A DNA stretch of 64,000 bases from Nonomuraea turcica (GCF_030718205.1 NZ_JAUZQF010000031.1:48902-112901), one strand, 5' to 3'; numbered from the stretch's first letter, positions 39,830 through 50,345 are shown. Notes: generated by a model from the sequence alone, not told the origin. A program made the numbers and translations.

Positions 39830-40231
39830 TCAGGTCTCGGGATTATCCAGCCGGTCTTCGAGGTAATCCACCATGCGGCCCATCCGCTCCAGGGCCAGCA
39901 GCATCGAAGGCGGGAGGTACTCATGCGGAGGCCCGAAGTCTGCCAGCGCGTACAACTCGCGCGTGGTGAGCCATTCGATCAGCAGCGTGTTGAACACGGC
40001 CGTGGTCACGTCATCCATGGGGAGGTCCAGGAGTGCGACCCGTGCGCGCTCGACGACCTCGGCCACGGCGAGCCCTTCGCCGTCGAGCAGCCCCCGGTCC
40101 CCGTCGAGCGGGATCGGCGGGAGGTTGATCGGGAGAGGCAGTCGCATGCACAGCTTGCCGATCAGGGTATAGGTGCCTTCCAGCATCTCCCCCAGGTTTT
40201 CGAGGCGAGCCTGAAAGTCCTCGTAATCCAT
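39830..40231 (-). CDS. tandem paralogue 3 (GKL..LPIPI family, unknown)
   Basis: A 133-residue protein from ATG 40231 (SD AGAAGGGA). Conserved blocks: GKLCMRLPLPINLPPIPL (about 25-42), RARVALLDLPMDDVTTAVFN (about 62-81), EWLTTRELYALADF (about 86-99). Same acidic N-terminal helix (MDYEDFQARLENLGEMLEGT). The gene is divergent from the small DNA-binding protein at 40352 and shares with it the operator at 40304-40341. Function unknown. Confidence 0.65.
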   Translation of the reverse strand: MDYEDFQARLENLGEMLEGTYTLIGKLCMRLPLPINLPPIPLDGDRGLLDGEGLAVAEVVERARVALLDLPMDDVTTAVFNTLLIEWLTTRELYALADFGPPHEYLPPSMLLALERMGRMVDYLEDRLDNPET

Positions 40232-40239
40232 CCGTGGTC

Positions 40240-40341
40240 CCTTCTGGAGTTGTCAACCTGCGTCCGGTTCCGGGTTCCGACCCCCTTGCCGGTGCCTCCA
40301 TTATGCCATAAATGCTTGCGATTCTTCAAGGACTTATGGCA
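40240..40341 (-). promoter_or_regulatory. shared divergent promoter/operator and leader repeat of paralogue 3
   Basis: Inverted repeat TGCCATAA (40304-40311) / TTATGGCA (40334-40341). Minus-strand TTGAAG and CATAAT boxes are 18 bp apart and overlap it. The operator ends 10 bp before the ATG of the plus-strand regulator, so binding would affect both directions. Confidence 0.65.
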
Positions 40342-40351
40342 TGCTGGACCC

Positions 40352-40756
40352 ATGGAGAACACCGAGATCCGCATCGATCCCGAGCTGGACGCCGCAGCCA
40401 CGCGCGTCGCTCAAGCGCTGGGAATCACTGCCGCCGAGCTGGCCGACATCGTCCACGAGCTGGCGGCAGAGGGCCAGCACCGGCCTGCCGCGGACATGCT
40501 GCTCCTGGCCCTCGGCGACGTGGTGCGGCGCGACCCGGCCCGGCATGATCTCGTCGGCGCGGTCGAGGTCGGGGAGATCCTCGGCGTGTCCCGGGCGCGC
40601 GTCCACCAGCTCGCCGACCCGGAGACCGGACACCGCGACTTCCCCCGCCCCCGCTACCACCTCGCCGCAGGCAAGTTGTGGGCGCGGGCCGACATCGTCG
40701 CCTTTGACCAACGGTGGGAACGCCGCCGGACCGGTCGCCCGCCCAAGACCCGCTGA
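40352..40756 (+). CDS. small DNA-binding protein (AlpA/excisionase-like HTH), probable regulator
   Basis: 134 residues from ATG 40352, right after the operator. The N-terminal half is helical (MENTEIRIDPELDAAATRVA...), perhaps for dimerisation. The C-terminal half has VGEILGVSRARVHQLADPET, then HRDFPRPRYHLAAGKLWARA and DIVAFDQRWERRRTGRPP, the pattern of MerR/AlpA-type excisionase-like HTH proteins used on actinobacterial plasmids. Divergent from paralogue 3; the same inverted repeat at three promoters makes it the obvious candidate regulator. Autoregulation is inferred. Confidence 0.65.
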   Translation: MENTEIRIDPELDAAATRVAQALGITAAELADIVHELAAEGQHRPAADMLLLALGDVVRRDPARHDLVGAVEVGEILGVSRARVHQLADPETGHRDFPRPRYHLAAGKLWARADIVAFDQRWERRRTGRPPKTR

Positions 40757-40793
40757 TCCCGCGCCGGACAGGCCGGCCGCCGGGGTTCCGGGA

Positions 40794-41408
40794 TTACCGG
40801 CGCGGATCGTGCACCAGGGCAAAGCCGTCCGCGTCCGTGGACGTCAGCCGGTCGACCGTGAAGCGACGCCCGGGCAGCTCGTTGGCCGGCAGACCCGCCT
40901 GTTCGGCGATCCTTGCAGCGGGGATGCGCAGCGGCGCGGAGGCCGGATGCTGCGACGTGACAAGCTCCGCCTGGTCGCCGATGGTCAGCAGCACCTGAAC
41001 CTCGTTGTCCTCCGTGGTGTCCTCCGTGCGCCCGAGGCCGGGCCAGCGTCCCCGGTCCTCCTCCAGCCGGCGCCGCGCGGTCATGGTGGCCAGGCCCGCA
41101 TGCTCGGCCAGATCCCGCAAGGGGAAGTCTTGGCGGAAGCGGGTGCGGGCCGCCGTCATGAGCAGGCGTCGGCGGGTTTCCAGGTCGTCGAGGGCGTCAC
41201 GCACCACGTGCAGCGTCGCCTCCATCTCTGCCGCCGACTCCGGCAGATGATCGATCGACTCCTGGTTTCCGAGCTCGTGCAGCAGCCGCTCGAGACCACC
41301 TGAAGCGATCAGCGTGGCCAGCGCGCTGGAAGGGTCGTCCGTGCCGCGCGAATAGGCGATGGTGAAGCTCTGCTCATCGCCGCGCTCTGAACGCGTCGTG
41401 ATCTTCAA
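40794..41408 (-). CDS. HTH protein upstream of the relaxase gene (probable transfer regulator)
   Basis: 204 residues from TTG 41408, chosen because SD GGAGGGG lies 4 bp upstream and codon bias starts there; the frame is open further 5' through the palindromes. A helical centre (ALATLIASGGLERLLHELGN) is followed by FRQDFPLRDLAEHAGLATMT and ARRRLEEDRGRW (about 110-141), a typical HTH recognition helix with an Arg-rich end. The C-terminal part is unassigned. Placed divergently before the relaxase with two palindromes between them, it is probably a repressor of transfer genes; this is inference. Confidence 0.55.
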   Translation of the reverse strand: MKITTRSERGDEQSFTIAYSRGTDDPSSALATLIASGGLERLLHELGNQESIDHLPESAAEMEATLHVVRDALDDLETRRRLLMTAARTRFRQDFPLRDLAEHAGLATMTARRRLEEDRGRWPGLGRTEDTTEDNEVQVLLTIGDQAELVTSQHPASAPLRIPAARIAEQAGLPANELPGRRFTVDRLTSTDADGFALVHDPRR

Positions 41409-41428
41409 GACGCCCCTCCGATTCCTCT

Positions 41429-41469
41429 GTACCAATCTGGTACAGAGCTTGAGCGTACCAGATTGGTAC
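41429..41469. promoter_or_regulatory. paired operator palindromes before the HTH gene
   Basis: GTACCAATCTGGTAC (41429-41443) and GTACCAGATTGGTAC (41455-41469): each has GTACCA/TGGTAC arms, and the two are inverted copies of each other. They lie 21-61 bp upstream of the TTG start. Confidence 0.7.
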
Positions 41470-41509
41470 ACGCGGGCGGGTCCTCGAAGTAGACGCCCGC
41501 GCCCCTCCA

Positions 41510-41564
41510 GCCCCGCGCCGACTCGGCGCGGGGCGTTCTGCGTGCGCGCCGAGTCGGCGCGCAC
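41510..41564. repeat. two adjacent perfect palindromes, oriT or binding-site candidates
   Basis: GCCCCGCGCCGA-c-TCGGCGCGGGGC (41510-41534) and GTGCGCGCCGA-g-TCGGCGCGCAC (41542-41564). They share the core GCGCCGA/TCGGCGC and lie about 240 bp before the relaxase start. They could be a nick-region hairpin, a regulator site or terminators. Confidence 0.55.
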
Positions 41565-41803
41565 GGCCCCTCTCCCCGCCGCCCCATCCCTCCGGAAAGG
41601 GCGGCGGTTTGCTTGTCTCGGGACTCGCGCGGCCCGCCAATATGCCAGGCTTACCCCTTTTCCTCTTGACCCGTCGGTACATCTCGTCACAAGATCGAAA
41701 ACGCGGAATGGACCAAGGTATCTGCGATACGGGCCTGCGCCCGCGGCGGCTTCGCCGCCCGTTGTTCCCGTTCGACGACGGGTCTGGAAAGGGGGTGGAT
41801 CAC

Positions 41804-44800
41804 GTGGCGTGGGTGAGCGTGATCGGCCCCTTGATGGAGCAGGTCGACTACCGGCTGCAGGACGGCGCCGGCTGCGGCATCCACCGCGCCGGCGAGCACG
41901 AGGGAGCGCACCCCGAGGCCGACGGCCAGATCGCCTACCGGCTGGCCGACGAGCGCGGGCTGATGTGGGTCGGCCAAGGCCTGCGCGAGCTCGGGCTGAA
42001 CTCCGAGACCTCGCTCGCCGCCACCCAGCACGACATCGCCCGAGCCATCATGAGCGGGCTGGATCCGGTCACCGGCGAGGTCCTGGTGCCGGCCAAGCAC
42101 GTGACGGACCCGCGCGCCAAGCTGCCGGCCGCGCCCCTCGGCGAGGCACTGGAGAGCGCGGCCGCCGAGCGCGGCACCACCATCGAGCAGCTGCTCGCCA
42201 AGCGGCCGGCGATGGCCAAGCGCGCCGCCCGGATGGCTCGCGGCATCGCTCGCCAGGGCGAGGCGCACCTGATGCCCATCAAGGACATCGAGCAGCTCGC
42301 GAGCGCGGCCCGCATCGACCTGGCCCAGCTGTACAGCGCCCGGGCGCTCGCCTATGCCGGCAAGTGGCGCGATGCCCGGGTGCGCATCGGCAACCGCGGC
42401 TACGACCTCACCCTGGACATCGTCAAGAGCGTGTCGGTGCTGTACGGGCTCGCGGACCGCGAGTTCGCCGCCGAGCTCGAGGACGTCTTCGCCGCCGCCG
42501 TCACCGAGACGGTCGCCGCCGTCGAGACCTGGGCCGCCTACGGCCAGCGAGGCCATCAAGGCGATGGACAGCTCGCCGAGCGAGCCGACTCGACGGGGTT
42601 ACTCGGGTGGGTGATGTGGCACCGCACCGCCCGGCCGGTCGGCAGCTCGGCGCCGGATCCGCACCTGCACGCGCACGTGACGATCGCGAACATGGTGCGC
42701 GGCCGCGACGATCGGCGGTGGTCGGCGATCGCCGCCGGCGGGCGCGACATCCACCGGCACGCCCACGCGGCCGACGCTCTGCTCAAGGCGCGCATCCGCC
42801 GCACGCTGACGCAGCGGTACGGCATCGCCTGGACGCGTGACCCGCACACCGCCGCCTGGGAGATCGCCACGATCCCCGAGCGGGTGCGCGCCTTATTCTC
42901 CAAACGAGACGGCCAGGTCAGGCAACTGCTGGCCAAGCTCGGCACCACCTACAGCCAGGCCTCGCGCGAGGCCAGGAAGGTGGCCTCCGCCGAGTCCCGC
43001 CAGTCCCGCCCGGCCGGCCAGGAAGAGGTGGACCTGCGCGCGGACTGGCACCGCCAATGCCGGGCCGCCGACGTCGACGCCGCAGCGCTCGTGCACGAGT
43101 GCCGGCACGGCCGCGCCGTGCTCCCCGAGCGGCCCAGCCCGCAGGAGATCGCCGCGTGGATCTGGCGGCCCGAACACGGCCTGACCGCCCATCGCAAGGT
43201 CGTCACCCGCGCCGACGTGCTCGCGGCCGTCATCGACGCCCTCCCCGACGGCGTGACCGATCTCGCGGAGGCCGAGGCGCTCACCGACGAGGTCCTGGCC
43301 TGCGCGCCCGCGGTCCGGCTGCCCGATGCCGGCGCGAGCCACCTGACCAACGCCGACCGCTACACCTCCAGCGACATCCTCCAAGCCGAGCAGGCGATCC
43401 TGGACAGCGTCCGCCGCCGCTACGACACCGGCGCCGCGGTCGTGGACGTCGACGCCATCCGGCTGGCCATCGACGCCTTCCAGGTCACCCATGGCCTGGA
43501 GCTGGCCGGCGAGCAGCGGGCCGCGCTGGAGCGCATCCTTACCGCCGGGCACGGCGTCGAGGCGGTCATCGGCGTCGCCGGCGCAGGTAAGACCACGCTC
43601 ATGGCCGCCGCCCGCGCCGCGTTCGAAAGCCGCGGCCTGGTGGTGCGCGGCGCGACCACCGCCGCGGTGGCGGCCGCCAACCTGACCGCCGAATCGGGCA
43701 TTAAGGCCGACACCATCGCCACCTGGCTGCAGCGCATCACCGACGTCGAGCGGCCCGGCCTGACCGGTGTGGACGTGCTGGTGGTCGACGAGGCCGCGAT
43801 GGTCGACGACCGCGAGCTCGCCGCGCTGCTGGGCGAGGCGGAGCGGACCGGCACCAAGATGGTGCTCATCGGCGACCCGGTGCAGCTGCGCGCCGTCGGC
43901 GTCGGCGGCGGCTTCCGCGCCGCCCACCGCCAGATCGCCGGACAGACCCTGAGGGAGAACCGCCGCCAGCGCGACCCGGTCGAGCGCCGAGCGGTGGAGC
44001 TGTGGCGGGCCGACAAGCGGCACGAGGCTCTGCGCACCTGGGGCGAGGGTGGCCGCGTGCACGCCGGCCGCGGCGCGGCCGACACCATGGCCCGCCTGGT
44101 CGCCGACTGGGCCGCCGCCCGGGAGGCCTACCGCACCGGCACCGACGAGGCCGTGCACGACGAGCTGGCCGGCGTGCTCGTGCTGGCCGGCACCAACGTG
44201 GCCGTCGACCGGCTCAACCTCGCCGCCCGCGCCGTCCGGCGGGAGCAGGGCGAGCTCACCGGCCCCGACCGCATCTACCGGATCGCCGGCGGCCGCAGCA
44301 TCGCCCTGGCCGTCGGCGACCACGTGCGGGTCCGCCGCAACGACTACCGGGCCCGCCGCGGCGAAGCCGACCTGGACGTGCTCAACGGCTACCGCGGCCG
44401 CGTGACCGCCATCGATGAGCGTGGCCGCGTCCAGGTGGAATGGCGCCACACCGGCCCCGACGGGCCCACTCTGGCCAGCCAGTGGATCAGCCCCTTCTAC
44501 ATCGCCGAGGGCGGCCTGTCCTACGGCACCGCCATGACCGTGGCGGCCGCCCAAGGTCTGACTGCCGAGCACGCGCTCATCTACGGCATGGGCCTGGACC
44601 CGCACACCCTGTACTCGGCGATGACCCGCGACCGGGAAACCGCCCGCCTGTACCTGCCGCGCGAACTGCTGGAAACCGACGCCGACCGCGTCCGCCACGG
44701 CCGCATCCGCGGCGAGGCCCACGAGCTGCAGCGGGCGCTGGCCGCCTACGCCGCCACCTTGGAAGGCGAGCGCGCCGATGCCTTCCTCACACCCGAACCC

Positions 44801-45898
44801 GCCCCTATCGCCCCCGCACCGCACGAGGCCGGCGAGCAGCCAGCCCGCGACACCGAACGCGCCGAACCCCAGCGTGATGCAGAACGCGACCTGGAGCGCG
44901 ACCTCGACGACCAGGTGCCCGAGCCCGCGGACACCCCCAACCCTCCCGAAGACGTCGGGGGCGCCGACCGCGGCGATGCCGAGCACCAGGCACGCACCGC
45001 CGTACGCCGCGCCAGCGCCCTGCTGGCCCTGTCGCAATCCCGCTACGGCGTGGGCCTGCTGTCGAACGCCGAGCTCGCCGCGCGCCTGCACGAGCTCACC
45101 GAGCAGATCGCCGCCGCGGGCGCGCGGGTCCAGGCCGCGGACCAGGACAAGGACCGCTTCGCCCGGGAAGGCGGCGGCCGCGCCGAGCAGGCGCTGTTGG
45201 CCAAGCGCGAGCAGCTGGCCGAACAGGTGCGGCTGGTCGAGGCAGCAGCCCAGGCGGCCGACCGGCTCCGGCAAACGCGCCAGACCATCACCGAGACCCG
45301 CCAGCAGGTGGAGCAGCTGCGCCAGCGAGAGCAGGCCATCACCGGCGAGCTCAACGGTCTGCGGCCGTGGAACCGGGCCCGCCGCCGGGAACTGGAAACC
45401 GAACTGCCGGCGATTCAGCAACGCCTAGTTCGCGAACAGGAACACCTGGACCAGGTTCTCGATCATGGCACGGAACTGGAGCAGCGCGCCCGCCAGGCCG
45501 CCGAGCAAGCACCACCACAGGTCACCTGGCCCCTTGTACAACGCCGCCACACCGACCTGGAGCGCGACTTCGGCGCAGCCCGGCGCGCCGCCAGAAGCCG
45601 CGACGTCACGCAGGCCGCTCTGCGCGCCGCTGAGGTTCGCGCTGCACAAACCGGCCTTCAGCAGGAGCTCACCGCGGTCAAGGACGAGCAGTCCAGGCGT
45701 GCCGACCTGCCACCGGACCGGCGCGACATTGAGCAAGCCGCCCGCGCTGAACACGCCGAGCGTGAGCGCCAGGCGACCTCCGAGCGGAATCAACCCGACT
45801 CCGGCCGGGGCATCCAGCCCTCCCGCTCACCAACTCGCCGACAGCCGCCACAACACGATCGCGACACCATCGACCGCGGCCGAGACGTCGGCCGGTAG
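41804..45898 (+). CDS. traA: MobF-family conjugative relaxase/helicase (TraA-like)
   Basis: 1364 residues from GTG 41804 (SD AAAGGGGGTGG). The N-terminal TrwC-type relaxase domain (about 1-360) has Tyr in MEQVDYRL, a GYDLTLDIVKSVSVLYGLAD motif (about 203-222) and the three-His metal motif PDPHLHAHVTIANM (about 282-295). The helicase domain has Walker A GVAGAGKTTLM (about 592-602), Walker B VLVVDEAAMVDD and QLRAVGVGGGF, with UvrD/RecD-like C-terminal motifs (TVAAAQGLTAEHALIYGMGL). From about 1060 the protein is a long Glu/Arg/Gln coiled coil ending in a basic tail. It nicks oriT and unwinds the strand for transfer. Symbol by analogy to actinobacterial plasmids. Confidence 0.9.
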   Translation: MAWVSVIGPLMEQVDYRLQDGAGCGIHRAGEHEGAHPEADGQIAYRLADERGLMWVGQGLRELGLNSETSLAATQHDIARAIMSGLDPVTGEVLVPAKHVTDPRAKLPAAPLGEALESAAAERGTTIEQLLAKRPAMAKRAARMARGIARQGEAHLMPIKDIEQLASAARIDLAQLYSARALAYAGKWRDARVRIGNRGYDLTLDIVKSVSVLYGLADREFAAELEDVFAAAVTETVAAVETWAAYGQRGHQGDGQLAERADSTGLLGWVMWHRTARPVGSSAPDPHLHAHVTIANMVRGRDDRRWSAIAAGGRDIHRHAHAADALLKARIRRTLTQRYGIAWTRDPHTAAWEIATIPERVRALFSKRDGQVRQLLAKLGTTYSQASREARKVASAESRQSRPAGQEEVDLRADWHRQCRAADVDAAALVHECRHGRAVLPERPSPQEIAAWIWRPEHGLTAHRKVVTRADVLAAVIDALPDGVTDLAEAEALTDEVLACAPAVRLPDAGASHLTNADRYTSSDILQAEQAILDSVRRRYDTGAAVVDVDAIRLAIDAFQVTHGLELAGEQRAALERILTAGHGVEAVIGVAGAGKTTLMAAARAAFESRGLVVRGATTAAVAAANLTAESGIKADTIATWLQRITDVERPGLTGVDVLVVDEAAMVDDRELAALLGEAERTGTKMVLIGDPVQLRAVGVGGGFRAAHRQIAGQTLRENRRQRDPVERRAVELWRADKRHEALRTWGEGGRVHAGRGAADTMARLVADWAAAREAYRTGTDEAVHDELAGVLVLAGTNVAVDRLNLAARAVRREQGELTGPDRIYRIAGGRSIALAVGDHVRVRRNDYRARRGEADLDVLNGYRGRVTAIDERGRVQVEWRHTGPDGPTLASQWISPFYIAEGGLSYGTAMTVAAAQGLTAEHALIYGMGLDPHTLYSAMTRDRETARLYLPRELLETDADRVRHGRIRGEAHELQRALAAYAATLEGERADAFLTPEPAPIAPAPHEAGEQPARDTERAEPQRDAERDLERDLDDQVPEPADTPNPPEDVGGADRGDAEHQARTAVRRASALLALSQSRYGVGLLSNAELAARLHELTEQIAAAGARVQAADQDKDRFAREGGGRAEQALLAKREQLAEQVRLVEAAAQAADRLRQTRQTITETRQQVEQLRQREQAITGELNGLRPWNRARRRELETELPAIQQRLVREQEHLDQVLDHGTELEQRARQAAEQAPPQVTWPLVQRRHTDLERDFGAARRAARSRDVTQAALRAAEVRAAQTGLQQELTAVKDEQSRRADLPPDRRDIEQAARAEHAERERQATSERNQPDSGRGIQPSRSPTRRQPPQHDRDTIDRGRDVGR

Positions 45899-45960
45899 GC
45901 CGGAGTACGTCTGCGCGAAGCCGATGACAGGCCGGCGCGCTGGCGCGTACCGTCGAAGAC

Positions 45961-46107
45961 ATGGCCGAGGAGAAGGACGACCGCGAGCGGCAGCGCTGCG
46001 GAACCTGTCTCGGCGCCGGCGGCGAGTGGATAGAGAAGAACGGCGACGCCGACTCCCACGATGAGTGGGTTCCTTGCTCCACGTGCGGTGGGAGCGGTTG
46101 GCAATGA
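45961..46107 (+). CDS. 48-residue CxxCxGxG zinc-knuckle protein
   Basis: ATG 45961, 48 codons. Translation starts MAEEKDDRERQRCGTCLGAG and ends CSTCGGSGWQ: two CxxCxGxG motifs, as in the DnaJ cysteine-rich domain. The stop overlaps the ATG of the next gene (ATGA, 46104-46107). Tiny DnaJ-type zinc proteins often sit next to transfer or replication genes in actinomycete plasmids; function unknown. Confidence 0.65.
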   Translation: MAEEKDDRERQRCGTCLGAGGEWIEKNGDADSHDEWVPCSTCGGSGWQ

Positions 46108-46418
46108 CCGACCCCATCACGTGCCCTCAGTGCCACGGCCGCGGAACCGAGCCGATCGGCCCCTACGACATCCAGTGCCTGTTCTGCCAGGGCCGGGGCA
46201 CGGTCGGCGGTCCGGATGATCCGCAGGAGAATCCGCGTCCCCGCCCCCCGAGACAGCCCCCTGCTTGGGAACATCGGGTGTGGCGCGACCATGCGCTGAC
46301 GGGATCCTTGGCCTGCCGGTTTTGCCTCGACACTCGCGTCGTCATCCATTACGACCGGGAGCGGGGCACGTTGGTGACCTCGGCATGCCCTATGTGTGAG
46401 CAGTCGCCAGCCGCGTGA
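46104..46418 (+). CDS. 104-residue protein with CxxCxGxG and CxxC zinc motifs
   Basis: ATG 46104 overlaps the preceding stop. CPQCHGRGTEP (about 7-17) and CLFCQGRGTVGG (about 25-36) form a DnaJ-like zinc module; a Pro/Arg linker follows, then CRFCLDTRVVIH and CPMCEQ, a second four-Cys ribbon. Probably binds nucleic acid or protein. Coupled to the 48-residue gene. It converges on the deformylase gene with 46 bp between stops. Confidence 0.65.
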   Translation: MTDPITCPQCHGRGTEPIGPYDIQCLFCQGRGTVGGPDDPQENPRPRPPRQPPAWEHRVWRDHALTGSLACRFCLDTRVVIHYDRERGTLVTSACPMCEQSPAA

Positions 46419-46464
46419 TGCCGCCCGGAGCTTTACAGCTTTTGGTTCCTGCTCCAGCCACACC

Positions 46465-47025
46465 TCAATAGACCCAAGCCTGTCCGGTGCCACGGTATTC
46501 AGCGACGGGGATGAGGGTCAGACCCGAGCGCATCCGCTGGGTGTAGAGCACCCCATTCACGTGGTCGATCTCATGGGCGATCAGCCGGGCCAGACCCAGA
46601 TTGAAGTCGCTCGTGCAGATCAGGCCGTCCAGGGTGGTGTGCCGCACGGTGATGTGGCGCGACCGAGGAACCATCCCGCGCACGTCGAAGAAGGACAAAC
46701 AGCCTTCGTACTGCTCGTCGAGGTCGGCCGAGGCGGCGGTGACGCGCGGGTTGAGCAGGATGACGGGACCGGCATCGGGTGGCCGCACTATGGCGGCGGC
46801 GCGGGACATGCCGAGCTGCGGCGCGGCCAGGCCCATGCCCTTGGAGAAGTCATGGACGTTGCCGATGCGGTCGAGGGCGTCATTCAGCCGGTCGAGGATG
46901 TGCTGGGCGGTGTGCTGCTCGGCGGGCAGGTCGAACGGACGAGCGGGACGGGCGAGGACGTCATCGCCGGCCTGGATCACGCCGAGGTCCTGCATGAGCT
47001 GACTGGGGCGAAGCTGCTCGGTCAT
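46465..47025 (-). CDS. def: peptide deformylase
   Basis: 186 residues with all three PDF motifs: GMGLAAPQLG (about 63-72, motif 1), EGCLSF (about 107-112, motif 2 with the metal Cys) and HEIDHVNG (about 150-157, motif 3 with both metal His and the catalytic Glu). PDF removes the N-formyl group from new proteins. This is an accessory copy: its ATG overlaps the stop of the XRE regulator gene (ATGA, 47022-47025). In this setting it may protect against a deformylase inhibitor or process a formylated product of the divergent cluster; neither is shown by sequence. Confidence 0.85.
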   Translation of the reverse strand: MTEQLRPSQLMQDLGVIQAGDDVLARPARPFDLPAEQHTAQHILDRLNDALDRIGNVHDFSKGMGLAAPQLGMSRAAAIVRPPDAGPVILLNPRVTAASADLDEQYEGCLSFFDVRGMVPRSRHITVRHTTLDGLICTSDFNLGLARLIAHEIDHVNGVLYTQRMRSGLTLIPVAEYRGTGQAWVY

Positions 47026-48008
47026 GGAGGTGTCGTCTCCTCATGGTCGGAGGGCTTGGCCTTGAACCGCCATTCCAGCCGGTAGCGGGCGTTCAGGGGC
47101 GGTGCCGTTGTACTCCAGGAGAACACGCGGCGGCCCTGGTGCTCATGCTGTGACGGTGCGGTGCGCAGCGGAATCGCCTCGCAGGTCATAGACGTCTCCG
47201 TTCCCCAGACCACAGGGTCGAGCGCGGACGGGAAAGCCAGCTCGACGGCCAGATACTGAGTGGGCAGCCGGACGGCCCGCTGGAACCAGCGGCCCCACTT
47301 TTGGTCGCTGACGGTGTAGCTGTACTCGAGCCAGGCCTGCTCGCCGGGGTAGAGCGGGAAGCGGCCGTCGTCGTTTTCGAACCGCAGCCACACCTCCTTG
47401 AAAGCATCGCGGTCGTGCTTGGCCGTCCAGTGCATCGGCTCGTCCTGGCAGGTGGCTGATAAGGCCAGCTCCTCCCAAGTCAGCGGATGGCGGCGGTAGT
47501 GGGCGTTGGAGCGGTCGGGCTCGCCCGGATAGCGATCGACGCTGATGCGGATCAAGTAGCGGGTGACCGGCTCGCTGCCGGTGTTGCAGATCTTGCGGCG
47601 CATGCGGAGCTGATAACGGCCCTGGTCGTAGTCCAGGGCCGCTTCGTCATGCTCGACCAGGAGCGCGGCCCCGGCCGTGTACGGCTCTGGTGCGGCGAGG
47701 ACGGGCGCGGGACGGCCGCGGCGAGCGCAGGCGGCGAAATCCTGGTAGCGGCGCCAGATCTCCTTGCCCGCGTTCAAGATCGCCTCTGCTAGGCGGGCGA
47801 ACTCCTCGCTGGGGCGCGCGCGGCCGCACTCGATGTGGCTGATGTAGGAGGGATCGAAACTCATCCGCTGGGCGAGTTGCTTCTTAGACATGCCGCGAAC
47901 CTGCCGCCAGTTCGTGATTTCGGCGGCGAACGCGGCCACGGCCTGCTGCACGGCGACGTCGTTGGCGACATCGGCTTGCCCGTCCATAGGGACATCCACC
48001 TTGCTCAT
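47022..48008 (-). CDS. XRE-family regulator with C-terminal sensor-like domain
   Basis: 328 residues from ATG 48008. The HTH lies at about residues 25-90: ITNWRQVRGMSKKQLAQRMS, FDPSYISHIECGRARPSEEF, ARLAEAILNAGKEIWRRYQD. The rest is a beta-rich domain (YRLEWRFKAKP at the end) of the kind seen in actinomycete XRE proteins regulating accessory clusters. The divergent intergenic region 48009-48192 must hold promoters for both arms; it is the natural operator location. Probably the local regulator of the kinase/ATP-grasp/radical-SAM cluster. Confidence 0.75.
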   Translation of the reverse strand: MSKVDVPMDGQADVANDVAVQQAVAAFAAEITNWRQVRGMSKKQLAQRMSFDPSYISHIECGRARPSEEFARLAEAILNAGKEIWRRYQDFAACARRGRPAPVLAAPEPYTAGAALLVEHDEAALDYDQGRYQLRMRRKICNTGSEPVTRYLIRISVDRYPGEPDRSNAHYRRHPLTWEELALSATCQDEPMHWTAKHDRDAFKEVWLRFENDDGRFPLYPGEQAWLEYSYTVSDQKWGRWFQRAVRLPTQYLAVELAFPSALDPVVWGTETSMTCEAIPLRTAPSQHEHQGRRVFSWSTTAPPLNARYRLEWRFKAKPSDHEETTPP

Positions 48009-48192
48009 CTCCCGAGTAGGGGGGTGGAGGGTCCAGGGCGTGATCCGCGAGTGACGAGGGATTCACCCTGCCCTCATTCGGGGTGCTGCGGCTGTGCTGG
48101 CCATGTCGTCTCTACCCGCCGGGGCTCGGCGCGTGCCGACTCAGGAAACGGTGGGTGAGCGGCCCATACCCCATCGTAGAGAAGGATTGTGG

Positions 48193-48842
48193 ATGCGGAT
48201 CCTCATCGACGGTCTCGACCTGTCTGGCAAGACCACGCTGGTTGCCGCGCTGGCCCAGGAGCTGCAGAAACGCGGGCATGCGGCGGTGCGACATCGCGGC
48301 ATGCTGGCTCAGCATCATCCGTTGGAGCCGCTGCTGAAGCGGCTGCCGCTAGTGCGCCAGCCCGACAGCGCCTTCATCACCACCGCGTTCCTGACGGCCG
48401 GATACGCGCTGGACGCGCTGCTGGTGGCGGTGGATCCACCCGAGCCCCGCCAGGCCGTCATCATCCAAGACGGCTACGTCGACCGCACCGTCGCGTTCGG
48501 CATGGCCGGCGGGCCATACCTGGCCGCCGCGCTCGCGCTGCGCTGGACGGGCCTGTTCGCCGCCTTCGACGTCGCGGTGTATCTGCACGCGCCGGTCGAG
48601 GAGCGCCGCCGGCGGCTGGCCGTGCGCAGCAAGCCCGACGCGGTCGACATCCGCGGTGTGCAGGATCCCGTCTTCGCCGAGACCTTCACCGCGATGCTGG
48701 TCCGCGGCATGGGCCGCCGCCATCGCCGGCTGCTGGTCTTCGACACCTCGCAGCACACCCCGGCGCAGATGGCCACCACCGTGGCCGACATGGCGCTGCA
48801 GCAGACCGGTACGGCGGCGCGGGCCGGGCTGGAGCGGGCGGC

Positions 48843-48846
<4 letters not shown>
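48193..48846 (+). CDS. P-loop nucleotide kinase (thymidylate-kinase-like)
   Basis: 217 residues from ATG 48193 (SD AGAAGGA); the frame is open upstream without coding bias. MRILIDGLDLSGKTTLVAAL has Walker A GLDLSGKT. QDGYVDRTVAF resembles the DRY/DR region of thymidylate kinases (about residues 95-105), and AVYLHAPVEERRRRLAVRSK a LID-like Arg segment. It probably phosphorylates a nucleotide or related small substrate. The stop overlaps the next ATG (48843-48846), starting a coupled operon. Confidence 0.7.

Positions 48847-50341
<1,495 letters not shown>

Positions 50342-50345
<4 letters not shown>

Noticed and set aside
42893..45421. Minus-strand open frame of 842 codons
   Set aside because: It lies wholly antisense to the relaxase/helicase gene, whose motifs and codon bias are clear; long antisense frames are common at this G/C content.
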